Made by a program: the position numbers and the translations under genes. This document shows, piece after piece, positions 39,989 through 48,424 of a stretch of 50,065 nt of DNA. The DNA is from Fructobacillus evanidus (GTDB taxonomy: Bacteria > Bacillota > Bacilli > Lactobacillales > Lactobacillaceae). Below the pieces are notes generated by a model. That model searched no databases and was not told the DNA's origin. It saw nothing but the letters and a program-made list of their open reading frames with translations. The stretch's first letter is position 1; the number at the start of each line of letters is the position of its first letter. The stretch is taken from positions 1 through 50,065 of the forward strand of contig NZ_CAUZLM010000010.1 of assembly GCF_963580165.1 (NCBI RefSeq), written 5' to 3'.

Positions 39989-40256
39989 CATTAAGGCTTA
40001 TTTGATGGATAAGTCATTAACCATTTATCGGGTTTCAAAAGAATCCGGTTATGGCTATACGACGATTCATCGGTCTTTCAATAAAGATCAAAGCCAAGCA
40101 ACTTCACTAAATATACGAGATTTAGATGCCTTAGCCCGGGCCCAGCAAATGGAAATGTGGCAAGTATTAAAGGAATTGGAACACGGTTATCAAAAACCTG
40201 ATCCAGATCAAGAATCACTCGTTAAAAATAAACGGGATTCGAAATCCGACGGTTGA
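39975..40256 (+). CDS. Small Cro/CI-like (XRE) HTH regulator upstream of clpL
   Basis: The 93-residue protein has a single HTH: IKAYLMDKSLTIYRVSKESGYGYTTI (helix 2-turn-helix 3 in TIYRVSKESGYGYTTIHRSF) followed by a fourth helix (LNIRDLDALARAQQM) and a charged tail. It has the size of phage-repressor-like DNA-binding domains with no ligand domain. The ATG at 39975 is preferred over GTG 39966. It lies between a promoter carrying twin CACA-NN-TGTG palindromes and clpL, so it is probably an autoregulator that also sets ClpL level. Confidence 0.8.
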   Translation: MVRFNIKAYLMDKSLTIYRVSKESGYGYTTIHRSFNKDQSQATSLNIRDLDALARAQQMEMWQVLKELEHGYQKPDPDQESLVKNKRDSKSDG

Positions 40257-40274
40257 GATGACACTGCCAATTTC

Positions 40275-40322
40275 GAAAAGAAAGTAAATTTATATAAAGA
40301 AAAGAAAGTAAATTTATATAAA
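40275..40322 (+). repeat. Perfect 24-bp tandem duplication before clpL
   Basis: The 24 bases at 40275-40298 are repeated exactly at 40299-40322. The unit starts GAAAAGAAAG and ends TTTATATAAA. The second copy runs directly into the clpL ribosome site AGAGGAAGG. TATATAA in each copy could act as a -10, so the duplication may double a promoter element or lengthen the leader. Confidence 0.95.
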
Positions 40323-40341
40323 GAGGAAGGTATATTAATTT

Positions 40342-42504
40342 ATGGCAAATCAAAACGATGCATTTAACAACGGATTTAACTCAGATATGAACAATATCTT
40401 TGATAGTATGATGGGTAACTTGAATGGCTTGAACTCAGAAAACCGCCGCTACTTAATTAACGGCCGGGAAGTAACACCAGAAGAGTTTGCGCAATATCGC
40501 CAAACTGGCCAGTTACCAAATGACGCACAACAAGGTCAGACAGCAGGTAATGGTCGTCCTCAGGCAGCAAAGCCAGGACAAATTAAGCAAGATGGTATGT
40601 TGGCAAAATTAGGTCGCAACTTGACCCAAGAAGCCAAGGATGGTTTGCTTGATCCAGTTATCGGCCGGAACAAGGAAATTCAAGAAACCGCCGAAATTTT
40701 GAGCCGGCGGACAAAGAACAATCCTGTCTTGGTTGGGGATGCCGGTGTTGGTAAAACGGCGGTTATTGAAGGTTTAGCTCAGGCCATTGCCGCTGGGGAT
40801 GTGCCGGCAGCTATCCAAGACAAGCAGATTTATTCAATTGACATTTCAGCTTTGGAGGCTGGTACACAATACCGTGGTGCCTTTGAAGAAAACGTGCAGA
40901 AGTTAATCGATGAAGTCAAGAATGCCGGTAACGTGGTCTTGTTCTTCGATGAAATCCACCAAATCCTTGGTGCCGGTTCAACTGGTGGCGAAGATGGTGG
41001 TAAGGGCTTGGCCGATATTTTGAAGCCAGCCTTGTCACGTGGCGAATTATCTTTGATTGGTGCAACGACTCAAGACGAGTATCGGAACACGATTTTGAAG
41101 AACGCTGCTTTGGCTCGTCGATTTAACGAAGTTAAGGTCAACGCTCCTTCAGCAGCAGATACGTTGAAGATTTTGGAAGGAATTGCTCCTCTTTATGAGA
41201 AGCACCACAACGTTGAATTACCAAAGGATGTTTTGCAGGCAGCTGTGGATTACTCAGTGCAGTATATTCCACAACGGTCATTGCCTGACAAGGCCATCGA
41301 TTTAATTGATATGACAGCCGCTCACTTGTCAGCTAAGAACCCAGCAACCGACAAGGTTTCTTTGGAAAAGAAGTTAGCTGATTTGAAGAAGGACCAAGAA
41401 GACGCTGTTGGTCAAGAAGACTATGAGAAGGCTTTGAAGGTTAAGAATGAAATTGCTGACGTTCAAAAGAAGTTAGATTCTGCTAAGAACGTTGAAAAGA
41501 TTAAGGCAACGCCAAACGATGTTGCCCAAGCTGTTGAGCGCTTGACGGGTATCCCAGTTTCACAGATGGGTGCCTCTGATATCGAGCACTTGAAGCAAAT
41601 CGACAAGCGTTTGGCTGGTAAGGTTATTGGTCAAGATGAGGCCGTCGACCTCGTGGCCCGTGCCATTCGTCGTAACCGTGCTGGATTCGATGAAGGAAAC
41701 CGTCCAATTGGTTCGTTCCTCTTCGTTGGACCAACTGGTGTTGGTAAGACGGAGTTGGCAAAGCAGTTAGCACAAGACCTCTTCGGTTCGAAGGACTCCA
41801 TTATCCGTTTGGATATGTCAGAGTATTCTGATTTAACAGCCGTGTCAAAGTTGATTGGTGCAACAGCCGGTTATGTTGGCTATGATGACAACAGCAACAC
41901 TTTGACAGAAAAGGTTCGTCGTAATCCTTACTCAATCGTCTTGTTGGATGAAATTGAGAAGGCTAACCCACAAGTCTTGACCTTGCTTTTGCAGGTCTTG
42001 GATGATGGTCGCTTGACGGATGGTCAAGGAAATGTGGTGAACTTCAAGAATACCGTGGTCATTGCCACTTCAAATGCCGGATTCGGTAACAAGGATGTGG
42101 AAAAGGGCGACTTAATGGATCGGTTGTCCAAGTTCTTCCGTCCAGAATTCTTGAACCGTTTCAACGGTGTGGTTGAATTCTCAGCCTTGACTAAGGAAGA
42201 TTTGAAGCAAATCGTCGACTTGATGTTGGCGGATGTGGATAAGACCTTGGCTAAGAAGGACTTGACGTTGCGGATTTCTGATGGTGTTAAGGAACACTTG
42301 ATTGAAGATGGTTATGATGAAGCCCTCGGTGCTCGTCCATTGCGTCGAGTAATTGAGCAACAGATTCGTGATCAAGTAACTGATTTCTACTTGGATAACC
42401 CTGGTAAGAAGGCGTTGTCAGCTGACTTGGTTGATGGCAAGGTTGTCATTTCAGCTATTGAAGAAGATGACGATGCAAAGTCTGATGAAAAATCAGCAAA
42501 GTAA
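40342..42504 (+). CDS. clpL: ATP-dependent chaperone/protease subunit ClpL
   Basis: ClpL is a HSP100 disaggregase of Gram-positive bacteria that protects against heat and other stress and does not need ClpP. The 720-residue product has an Asn/Met-rich N-terminus instead of the double Clp_N repeat, AAA1 with Walker A GDAGVGKTAV near 131, a short middle coiled coil (~345-390), AAA2 with GPTGVGKTELAKQ near 463, and the ClpB-D2-small domain. Lactobacillales clpL is usually under CtsR (GGTCAAA repeats), but no such box or CIRCE is visible. Transcription probably comes through the HTH gene or from the duplicated AT-rich segment. Confidence 0.95.
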   Translation: MANQNDAFNNGFNSDMNNIFDSMMGNLNGLNSENRRYLINGREVTPEEFAQYRQTGQLPNDAQQGQTAGNGRPQAAKPGQIKQDGMLAKLGRNLTQEAKDGLLDPVIGRNKEIQETAEILSRRTKNNPVLVGDAGVGKTAVIEGLAQAIAAGDVPAAIQDKQIYSIDISALEAGTQYRGAFEENVQKLIDEVKNAGNVVLFFDEIHQILGAGSTGGEDGGKGLADILKPALSRGELSLIGATTQDEYRNTILKNAALARRFNEVKVNAPSAADTLKILEGIAPLYEKHHNVELPKDVLQAAVDYSVQYIPQRSLPDKAIDLIDMTAAHLSAKNPATDKVSLEKKLADLKKDQEDAVGQEDYEKALKVKNEIADVQKKLDSAKNVEKIKATPNDVAQAVERLTGIPVSQMGASDIEHLKQIDKRLAGKVIGQDEAVDLVARAIRRNRAGFDEGNRPIGSFLFVGPTGVGKTELAKQLAQDLFGSKDSIIRLDMSEYSDLTAVSKLIGATAGYVGYDDNSNTLTEKVRRNPYSIVLLDEIEKANPQVLTLLLQVLDDGRLTDGQGNVVNFKNTVVIATSNAGFGNKDVEKGDLMDRLSKFFRPEFLNRFNGVVEFSALTKEDLKQIVDLMLADVDKTLAKKDLTLRISDGVKEHLIEDGYDEALGARPLRRVIEQQIRDQVTDFYLDNPGKKALSADLVDGKVVISAIEEDDDAKSDEKSAK

Positions 42505-42516
42505 TCGCTTTTAAAT

Positions 42517-42553
42517 AGAGACCCGGTCGCAGGTTGCGGCTGGGTCTTTTTTT
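42517..42553 (+). terminator. clpL terminator
   Basis: AGACCC pairs with GGGTCT outside an inner GTCGCAG/TTGCGGC-type stem and is followed by a T run. Confidence 0.85.
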
Positions 42554-42692
42554 GGTGGCTGGGATTGTTAAGTTGGACTTGGACCCGCAAGCTGATGACG
42601 ACTTTTGGTGAGTTTTTTCGGAAGGCTTCGCTATCAATCAGACGACTTTTGGTGGATTTCTCGCAGTCCGCGGTAACAATCACAACACTTTG

Positions 42693-42722
42693 CTGCGATT
42701 CTGCACAAAAGTATGCTATTCT
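42693..42722 (+). promoter_or_regulatory. Promoter of the TPP-riboswitch transcript
   Basis: An extended -10, TGCTATTCT (42714-42722), lies directly before the aptamer. The -35 (CTGCGA, 18-base spacer) is weak. The preceding 140 bases after the clpL terminator show no gene. Confidence 0.55.
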
Positions 42723-42726
42723 AAAA

Positions 42727-42803
42727 AGGCTAGGGGAGCCATCCGCTGAGACCTGAAAAGGGACCCTTTGAACCTGAGAGTTAGCACTCGCGTAGGAAAG
42801 CCA
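42727..42803 (+). promoter_or_regulatory. TPP (THI-box) riboswitch
   Basis: The segment has the thi-box landmarks in order: P1 GGCT/AGCC, GGGGAGCC, CGCTGAGA, GGACCCTTTGAACCTGA and CGCGTAGGAAAGCC. TPP binding should favour the terminator at 42844-42883 and switch off the downstream amidohydrolase gene. Confidence 0.95.
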
Positions 42804-42843
42804 AATACGTTGATACTAAATTGGGGCTCATAGTCCAACTCGA

Positions 42844-42883
42844 AACTTCTCTAGCACAAAACACTGTTGCAGAGAAGTTTTTT
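42844..42883 (+). terminator. Expression-platform terminator of the TPP riboswitch
   Basis: AACTTCTCT (42844-42852) pairs with AGAGAAGTT (42871-42879) and runs into T6, 14 bases before the start codon. GGCTCATAGTCCAACTCG just upstream can supply anti-terminator pairing. Confidence 0.85.
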
Positions 42884-42896
42884 GATTGGAGAAAAG

Positions 42897-44192
42897 ATGA
42901 CTACTGATGAGAAAGAAGCGGTTTTTGCTGCTATTGACCTGGGGCAGGAAGAGTTTTTACATATTCTTGAGCGTTTGGTTGCCTTTGAAACGGTTTCACC
43001 GCCGGCACGAAATACCAGCCCACTACAAGAGTGGCTGGCCAGCGAATTAGCGCAATATGGCTTGGAAACCAAACTTGAAGATTTTTATGAAAAAGACCGG
43101 TTGCTCGAAGCCAAGAAGCCAGGGAGCGCACCGGCAACCCACCATAACCTCATGTTAAATGGCCACGTTGATGTGGCCGCCTTGGAAAATCAGGACTTGT
43201 GGGAAACCGACCCCTTTGTTCTGACTAAAGAGGGTGACACCGTAATTGGTCGCGGGGTGAGTGATATGAAGGGGGCAATGGCTGCCTATGTCTTTATCTT
43301 TAAAATCCTAGCTGATTTGCACATTGATTTGCCCGGTGACCTTTACCTGCAGTCCGTGGTTGGCGAAGAGTTGGGGGAGGCGGGCACCAAGACCTTACTG
43401 AACCACCACCAAGACCCGATCGACTTTGCCATTGTTGGCGATACCAGTGATACGCATTTCCAGGGACAAGGCGGGGTGATCACAGGCTGGATTACGCTGA
43501 AGTCGCCCCATACCTACCATGATGGGAACCGGATTAAAATGGTCCAGACTGGTGGTGGCCTGAAGGCAGCTAGCATGGTTGAAAAGATGCCGGTCGTCAT
43601 GAATGCCCTCCAGCAACTGGAACGCTATTGGGGCATCACGAAGTCCTATCCTGGCTTTGCACCAGGAACCGATACGATTAACCCGGCCTATATCGAAGGT
43701 GGCATCCACCCAGCCTTTGTCGCTGATGAATGCCGGCTGTGGATTACGGTTCACTTTTACCCCAACGAGACAGTTGAGGGCATTGAGCAAGAGGTTGAAG
43801 AGGCTGTTTTGGTAGCTGCTAGGGCCGACCCATGGCTGAAGGATAACCTGCCAACCTTTGAGTGGGGCGGGGATTCGATGCTGGTTGATCAAGGTGAAAT
43901 CTTCCCAGCCTTAGAATTAAATCCGGATGGCCCTGCCTTCCAAAAATTAGCGCAGGCCCATGAAGAAAATTTTGGCCAAAAGTCGGTGGTGGGGATGTCG
44001 ACCTCAGTTTCTGATGGTGGTTGGTTTGGCTACTATCATATTCCAGCGGTTGTCTATGGTCCGGGCCAGCTTGTTCAAGCCCATAGCGATAATGAGTCGG
44101 CGAGCTTAGCACAACTGCAAACCTACACCAAAACGATTGCTGCCTTTATCCTCGACTGGTGCCAGAGTGAAAAATCAGAAGTGACGCATTAG
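42897..44192 (+). CDS. M20-family amidohydrolase, probable formylaminopyrimidine deformylase (YlmB-like)
   Basis: The 431-residue product is an ArgE/DapE/CPG2-type metallohydrolase. Metal ligands are seen as H90 and D92 in NGHVDV, D123 in GVSDMKGA, E157-E158 in VVGEELGE, a further acidic ligand in IVGDTSD, and a final His in VQAHSDNE. B. subtilis YlmB (about 426 residues) has the same fold, size and a TPP riboswitch, and removes formyl from formylaminopyrimidine to salvage the thiamine pyrimidine. The riboswitch makes that role more likely than peptide or succinyl-diaminopimelate cleavage. The ATG at 42897 follows GGAGAAAAG; a TTG at 42867 lies in the terminator and is rejected. Confidence 0.85.
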   Translation: MTTDEKEAVFAAIDLGQEEFLHILERLVAFETVSPPARNTSPLQEWLASELAQYGLETKLEDFYEKDRLLEAKKPGSAPATHHNLMLNGHVDVAALENQDLWETDPFVLTKEGDTVIGRGVSDMKGAMAAYVFIFKILADLHIDLPGDLYLQSVVGEELGEAGTKTLLNHHQDPIDFAIVGDTSDTHFQGQGGVITGWITLKSPHTYHDGNRIKMVQTGGGLKAASMVEKMPVVMNALQQLERYWGITKSYPGFAPGTDTINPAYIEGGIHPAFVADECRLWITVHFYPNETVEGIEQEVEEAVLVAARADPWLKDNLPTFEWGGDSMLVDQGEIFPALELNPDGPAFQKLAQAHEENFGQKSVVGMSTSVSDGGWFGYYHIPAVVYGPGQLVQAHSDNESASLAQLQTYTKTIAAFILDWCQSEKSEVTH

Positions 44193-44285
44193 GCATTTGC
44201 TGGTGATTGCTAACCAGAAATAATAAGAAAGAAGCTGACCGAATCGGTGGGTTATCTCCTGCACACTAGGGCCGACTTCTACTAA

Positions 44286-44346
44286 AAAACCGTCAAAGTG
44301 CATTTGGATGAAACGTTGTTCTTCCAATTAGCTTTGACGGTTTTTG
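44286..44346 (+). terminator. Terminator after the YlmB-like gene
   Basis: AAAACCGTCAAAG pairs with CTTTGACGGTTTT around a loop of about 33 bases and ends in T. The 90 bases before it hold another imperfect hairpin (GAAG..GACC with GGGCCGACTTC); no gene is seen. Confidence 0.75.
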
Positions 44347-44418
44347 ATTGGGGATGGGGGTGCCACTTATCCTACTTTCGACGCTTTTTATTGATGACGG
44401 GGGCTACTCCCATCCAGC

Positions 44419-44715
44419 CTATTTTTGATTTAATTGGCTCGTCGTATCAACGTCCTGGTATTCGTCACGGAAGCGACGGAATAAAATGGCGGCGTACCGG
44501 CAGGCCGGCTGAACGAGTTTGCCCTCCGCTCGGGCTTTGTTGACCACTTCGTCAACCAGCTGGCGCGCAATATTTTGACCGCGTAGGCTGGGGTCGACGA
44601 AGGTGCGGTTTAAAACAAGGCTATTTTCGGCCTGATTTTCCACGTAGGTTACCTCGCCGAGTTGTAAGCCGTCCTTTTCGTAGTAGAATGCTCCTGGTTT
44701 TGCAGTGATGGCCAT
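44419..44715 (-). CDS. Small GNAT acetyltransferase (YjdJ/YidJ type)
   Basis: The 98-residue protein is the short single-domain GNAT form (GCN5-related_N-acetyltransferase_2): YYEKDGLQLGEVTYVE, NRTFVDPSLRGQNIARQLVDEVVNKARAEGK (the acetyl-CoA motif R-G-Q-N-I-A) and PACRYAAILFRR. The substrate is unknown. The ATG at 44715 follows GGAGG (minus strand, TCTGGAGGTTCTA). It is divergent from dut. Confidence 0.85.
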   Translation of the reverse strand: MAITAKPGAFYYEKDGLQLGEVTYVENQAENSLVLNRTFVDPSLRGQNIARQLVDEVVNKARAEGKLVQPACRYAAILFRRFRDEYQDVDTTSQLNQK

Positions 44716-44742
44716 TAGAACCTCCAGAAATGATGTGACGGT

Positions 44743-44770
44743 TTAGAAATTAACCGCAATGACGTATAAT
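44743..44770 (+). promoter_or_regulatory. dut-radA promoter
   Basis: TTAGAA (44743-44748), 16 bases and a consensus TATAAT (44765-44770), 62 bases before dut. Confidence 0.75.
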
Positions 44771-44831
44771 AAATTAGTTAAATAATAAGTTGGTTATATG
44801 CCAGATTAATGGAAATGTAAAGGGGTTTGGA

Positions 44832-45302
44832 ATGAAAAAGCGTGGATTTGAAATTGTCAGTCAGTATGAAAATGCCGGTTTGACCCTGCCAGCTCGCTCG
44901 ACCGAACGAGCAGCGGGCTATGACTTTGCTGCGGCAGCTGATATTGTCATTCCAGCACCAACAGAAGGTGTGCAAAAGCCAGTCTTGATTTCAACGGGTA
45001 TCAAGGCCTATATGCAGGCAGATGAATACTTGCAGTTGGTTTCACGGTCATCTTTGCCAAAGAAAAAGCACCTGGTGATGCCAAATGCGGTTGGGATTAT
45101 TGACGCGGATTACTACAATAATGAACAAAACGAGGGCGAAATTATGGTGCAGGTCCTCAATATTAGCCAAGAGGACGTTTTGATTAAGAAGGGTGACCGA
45201 ATTGCCCAAGGAATCTTCTTGCCTTATTTGCTAGCCGACCAGGATGAGGATACTATTAAGGCCGTTCGTGCCGGTGGCTTTGGTTCAACCGGGGAGGGCT
45301 AA
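44832..45302 (+). CDS. dut: Deoxyuridine 5'-triphosphate nucleotidohydrolase
   Basis: dUTPase converts dUTP to dUMP and keeps uracil out of DNA. All five trimeric dUTPase motifs are present in the 156-residue product: AAGYDFAAA (1), SRSSLPKKK (2), NAVGIIDADYY..GEI (3), KGDRIAQGIF (4) and RAGGFGSTG (5). The ATG at 44832 follows AAAGGGG; an in-frame ATG at 44790 lacks a ribosome site. Its stop overlaps the radA start (TAATG), so the two are coupled. Confidence 0.95.
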   Translation: MKKRGFEIVSQYENAGLTLPARSTERAAGYDFAAAADIVIPAPTEGVQKPVLISTGIKAYMQADEYLQLVSRSSLPKKKHLVMPNAVGIIDADYYNNEQNEGEIMVQVLNISQEDVLIKKGDRIAQGIFLPYLLADQDEDTIKAVRAGGFGSTGEG

Positions 45303-46672
45303 TGGCCAAAACGAAAACCCAATTTATCTGTTCAAATTGTGACTTTATTTCGGCTCGTTACCTCGGCCGCTGTCCGAACTGTGGCGAGTGGGGAACTTTT
45401 GTTGAAGAAAAAATCCAACCGGAAACGACTAACCGCAAGGCGCGAGTTGGTATTGACGGTAAGGTGGCCAAGGTTCAAGCTATCAACGAGGTTTCCCTGG
45501 AAGATACGCCCAAGGTCACCACGGGCCTGAAAGAATTGAACCGTGTTCTTGGTGGCGGAGTTGTTGCCGGAACTCTGGTGTTGATTGGTGGTGACCCCGG
45601 TATTGGGAAGTCAACGCTTTTGCTCCAGGTTTCGGGCGAACTTTCCAACCACGGGAAGGTGCTCTATGTGACCGGGGAAGAGTCGGCCTCTCAGGTTAAG
45701 TTGCGGGCGGACCGGTTAGACGTTGGCGGTCAGCAATTCTACCTGTATCCGGAAACCGATATGACGGCGGTGAAAAAGCAGGTCGAGGAGATGAAGCCAA
45801 ACTTTTTGGTGATTGATTCCGTGCAAACGATGCAGGAACCTGATTTGACCTCGCCAATTGGATCTGTTGCTCAGATTCGGGAAGTAACGGCTGATTTGTT
45901 GCAGATTGCTAAGACCAACAACATCACGGTCTTCATTGTTGGCCATGTGACCAAGGATGGGGCGATTGCCGGTCCAAAGATTTTGGAGCATATGGTTGAT
46001 ACGGTTCTTTACTTTGAAGGGGACCGCCACTATAAGTACCGGATTCTGCGGGCGGTCAAAAATCGTTTCGGTGCCACAAATGAGCTCGGCATCTTCGAGA
46101 TGCGTGACCAGGGACTTGCCGAGGTTGCTAATCCTTCCGAAATTTTCTTGGAAGAACGGCTAGCCGGTGCCACCGGGTCTGCGATTGTGGCGACGTTAGA
46201 GGGAAATCGGCCAATCTTAGCGGAGCTTCAAGCCCTCGTGACCCCATCCGTCTTTGGAAATGCACAACGGACGGCCACCGGCCTCGACCGTAATCGCGTT
46301 TCGGTGATTATGGCGGTCTTGGAGAAACGGGCGAACCTTCTGCTGCAAAATCAGGATGCTTATCTCAAGGCAGCTGGTGGTGTGAAGCTCGATGAACCGG
46401 CTATCGATTTGGCGGTCGCGGTCGCGGTCGCCTCGTCTTACCAGGATAAGGAAACCAGGGCCAGCGACGTCTTTATTGGTGAGCTGGGCTTGACTGGTGA
46501 AATCCGGTCGGTGGCCGACTTAGAAGGCCGGCTGAAGGAAGCAACCAAGTTAGGCTTTTCGCGGGCGATTGTGCCTAAGAACAACTTGGCTGGCTTGCGT
46601 TTGCCGGATGGCCTTGAGGTCGTTGGTGTGACGACGATTAAAGAGGCGTTGCGTCTGGCACTCGGTGACTAG
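45302..46672 (+). CDS. radA: DNA repair protein RadA
   Basis: RadA is a RecA-like branch-migration helicase in recombination. The 456-residue product has the N-terminal zinc finger (CSNCDFISARYLGRCPNCGEW, residues ~10-30), the ATPase with GGDPGIGKSTLL near 96, the RadA-specific KNRFG (VKNRFGATNELG) near 255, and a C-terminal Lon-protease-like domain. It is cotranslated with dut. In many Lactobacillales a PIN/TRAM protein follows radA, but here gltX comes next. Confidence 0.96.
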   Translation: MAKTKTQFICSNCDFISARYLGRCPNCGEWGTFVEEKIQPETTNRKARVGIDGKVAKVQAINEVSLEDTPKVTTGLKELNRVLGGGVVAGTLVLIGGDPGIGKSTLLLQVSGELSNHGKVLYVTGEESASQVKLRADRLDVGGQQFYLYPETDMTAVKKQVEEMKPNFLVIDSVQTMQEPDLTSPIGSVAQIREVTADLLQIAKTNNITVFIVGHVTKDGAIAGPKILEHMVDTVLYFEGDRHYKYRILRAVKNRFGATNELGIFEMRDQGLAEVANPSEIFLEERLAGATGSAIVATLEGNRPILAELQALVTPSVFGNAQRTATGLDRNRVSVIMAVLEKRANLLLQNQDAYLKAAGGVKLDEPAIDLAVAVAVASSYQDKETRASDVFIGELGLTGEIRSVADLEGRLKEATKLGFSRAIVPKNNLAGLRLPDGLEVVGVTTIKEALRLALGD

Positions 46673-46715
46673 GATGGCTGAGTCGCCAGCTTCTGCTACC
46701 GACCAAACTATTTTG

Positions 46716-46746
46716 AAATCAGGACCAAAACGATCCTGATTTTTTC
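46716..46746 (+). terminator. radA terminator
   Basis: AATCAGGA pairs with TCCTGATT around a 9-base loop and is followed by T. Confidence 0.85.
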
Positions 46747-46754
46747 AGGAGGGC

Positions 46755-46782
46755 TGAAAGCCTGCCCGACTTGTTGTATACT
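46755..46782 (+). promoter_or_regulatory. gltX promoter
   Basis: TGAAAG (46755-46760), 16 bases and TATACT (46777-46782), 49 bases before gltX. Confidence 0.6.
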
Positions 46783-46830
46783 TAAGAAAGAATTTTTCAG
46801 CGTTAGGCTGTACTGAGGAGAACAATATTC

Positions 46831-48327
46831 ATGACTGATGACTTTCGTGTTCGTTATGCCCCATCACCAACGGGCTATCTACACATTGGAAACGCCCGAA
46901 CGGCGTTGTTTAACTGGCTTTTTGCCCGCCACTACAATGGAACTTTTGTAATCCGAATCGAAGATACCGATTCTGCGCGAAACATTGAAAATGGTGAACA
47001 GTCACAGTTGGAAAACCTGAAATGGTTAGGCTTGGATTGGGATGAAGCGCCTGATAAGCCTGGTCAGTATGGCCCATACCGCCAATCAGAACGAAATGAG
47101 CAGGGCATCTACCAGGAATTCATCGATGAACTCTTGGCGAAGGGCCTTGCTTATAAGTCTTACAAGACTTCTGAACAATTAGCCGAAGAACGAGCAGCAC
47201 AACAGGCTGCCAAGCAAGCCCCTCACTATATCTATGAATACGAGGGCTTGACCAACGAAGAACGCGAAGCTAAGTATGCTGATTTTGAAGCCCAGGGTTT
47301 GAAGCCAGTTGTTCGCTTCCGCGTCCCAGAGGAAAAGATTTATGCTTGGGATGACATCGTGAAGGGTCATATTGAAATCGGTGCCAAGGAAGTTGGTGGT
47401 GACTGGGTTATCCAGAAGGCCGATGGCATGCCAACTTATAACTTTGCCGTTGTGGTGGATGACCACTTGATGAAGATTTCGCACGTTTTGCGTGGGGATG
47501 ATCACGTTTCCAACACGCCAAAGCAAATGATGATTTATGAAGCCTTGGGCTGGGATGTGCCAAAGTTTGGTCATATGGCCTTGATTATTAATGGCGCAAC
47601 GGGCAAGAAGTTGTCCAAGCGTGACAACGATGTCTTGCAGTTTGTGGAACAATACCGCGAATTGGGTTACCAACCGGAAGCAATGGACAACTTCATTGGT
47701 TTGTTGGGTTGGTCACCAAAGGGCGAAGACGAAATCTTCTCATTGGAAGAATTCAAGGAAATGTTTGACGAGCACCGTTTGTCAAAGGCCAACGCTAAGT
47801 TTGACCAAAAGAAGTTGGAATGGATCAACAACCAGTGGATTCGTAAGGACAAGGATCGCATCATGCCACAGCTCTTTGATCAAATCATTGCTGCTGGTCT
47901 GATTTCAAAGGAAGACGCTGAAAAGCGTGCCGATTGGTTGAAGGAAGTCATCGAAGTCGCTGGGGTTGACGGTATTTCTTATACGAAGCAAATCGTTGAC
48001 TTGGTCCGCGAACCATTTTTCCAATTGGGCGAAGTGACAGATGAAATGGTCGACTATTTGACATCTGACGATGGTCGCAAGGTTTTTGCTGCCTGGGAAG
48101 AGGCCTATACTGCCTTGCCAGATGACGCCGATGCCGATACTTATATGGCTACCATCCGCGGTATTCAAAATGACCTTGAAATTAAGGGCCGTAATTTGTG
48201 GAACCCAATCCGAATTGCGACAACTCACCAAATTCAGGGACCAAACCTACCTGAAATGCTTGTCTTGTTGGACAAGCCGGCTGTCTTGAAGACGATGGCT
48301 GATGTCAAGGCCAAGTACCTCGACTAA
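46831..48327 (+). CDS. gltX: Glutamyl-tRNA synthetase
   Basis: GltX charges tRNA-Glu, and in bacteria that use GatCAB also tRNA-Gln. The 498-residue product has the class I HIGH-like motif APSPTGYLHIGNART at ~10-24, the KMSKS-like KKLSKRD near 260, and the anticodon-binding C-terminal helical domain. The ribosome site is GAGGAG. It is monocistronic with its own promoter and terminator. Confidence 0.97.
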   Translation: MTDDFRVRYAPSPTGYLHIGNARTALFNWLFARHYNGTFVIRIEDTDSARNIENGEQSQLENLKWLGLDWDEAPDKPGQYGPYRQSERNEQGIYQEFIDELLAKGLAYKSYKTSEQLAEERAAQQAAKQAPHYIYEYEGLTNEEREAKYADFEAQGLKPVVRFRVPEEKIYAWDDIVKGHIEIGAKEVGGDWVIQKADGMPTYNFAVVVDDHLMKISHVLRGDDHVSNTPKQMMIYEALGWDVPKFGHMALIINGATGKKLSKRDNDVLQFVEQYRELGYQPEAMDNFIGLLGWSPKGEDEIFSLEEFKEMFDEHRLSKANAKFDQKKLEWINNQWIRKDKDRIMPQLFDQIIAAGLISKEDAEKRADWLKEVIEVAGVDGISYTKQIVDLVREPFFQLGEVTDEMVDYLTSDDGRKVFAAWEEAYTALPDDADADTYMATIRGIQNDLEIKGRNLWNPIRIATTHQIQGPNLPEMLVLLDKPAVLKTMADVKAKYLD

Positions 48328-48331
48328 GGTT

Positions 48332-48366
48332 TTAAAACAGCACTCACTTTGAGTGCTGTTTTTTGT
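48332..48366 (+). terminator. gltX terminator
   Basis: AAAACAGCACTCA pairs with TGAGTGCTGTTTT around CTT and ends in T. It starts 4 bases after the stop. Confidence 0.93.
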
Positions 48367-48372
48367 TGGTTT

Positions 48373-48381
48373 TGCTATAAT
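48373..48381 (+). promoter_or_regulatory. cysS promoter (extended -10)
   Basis: TTGCTATAAT provides a TGnTATAAT extended -10 ending at 48381, 43 bases before cysS. No good -35 is seen. Confidence 0.6.
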
Positions 48382-48424
48382 GAGAGCAAACAATGACGAT
48401 TACTAAAGTAAAAGAGGTCCGCAT

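Noticed and set aside
42779..42792. TTAGCACTC, a CIRCE (HrcA) half-site
   Set aside because: It lies inside the TPP aptamer (GAGTTAGCACTCGCGTAGG) and no GAGTGCTAA partner follows at the CIRCE spacing.
48332..48366. AGCACTCA..TGAGTGCT palindrome, CIRCE-like
   Set aside because: The loop is only 3 bases instead of 9, TTAGCACTC is not complete, and a T run follows; it is the gltX terminator.
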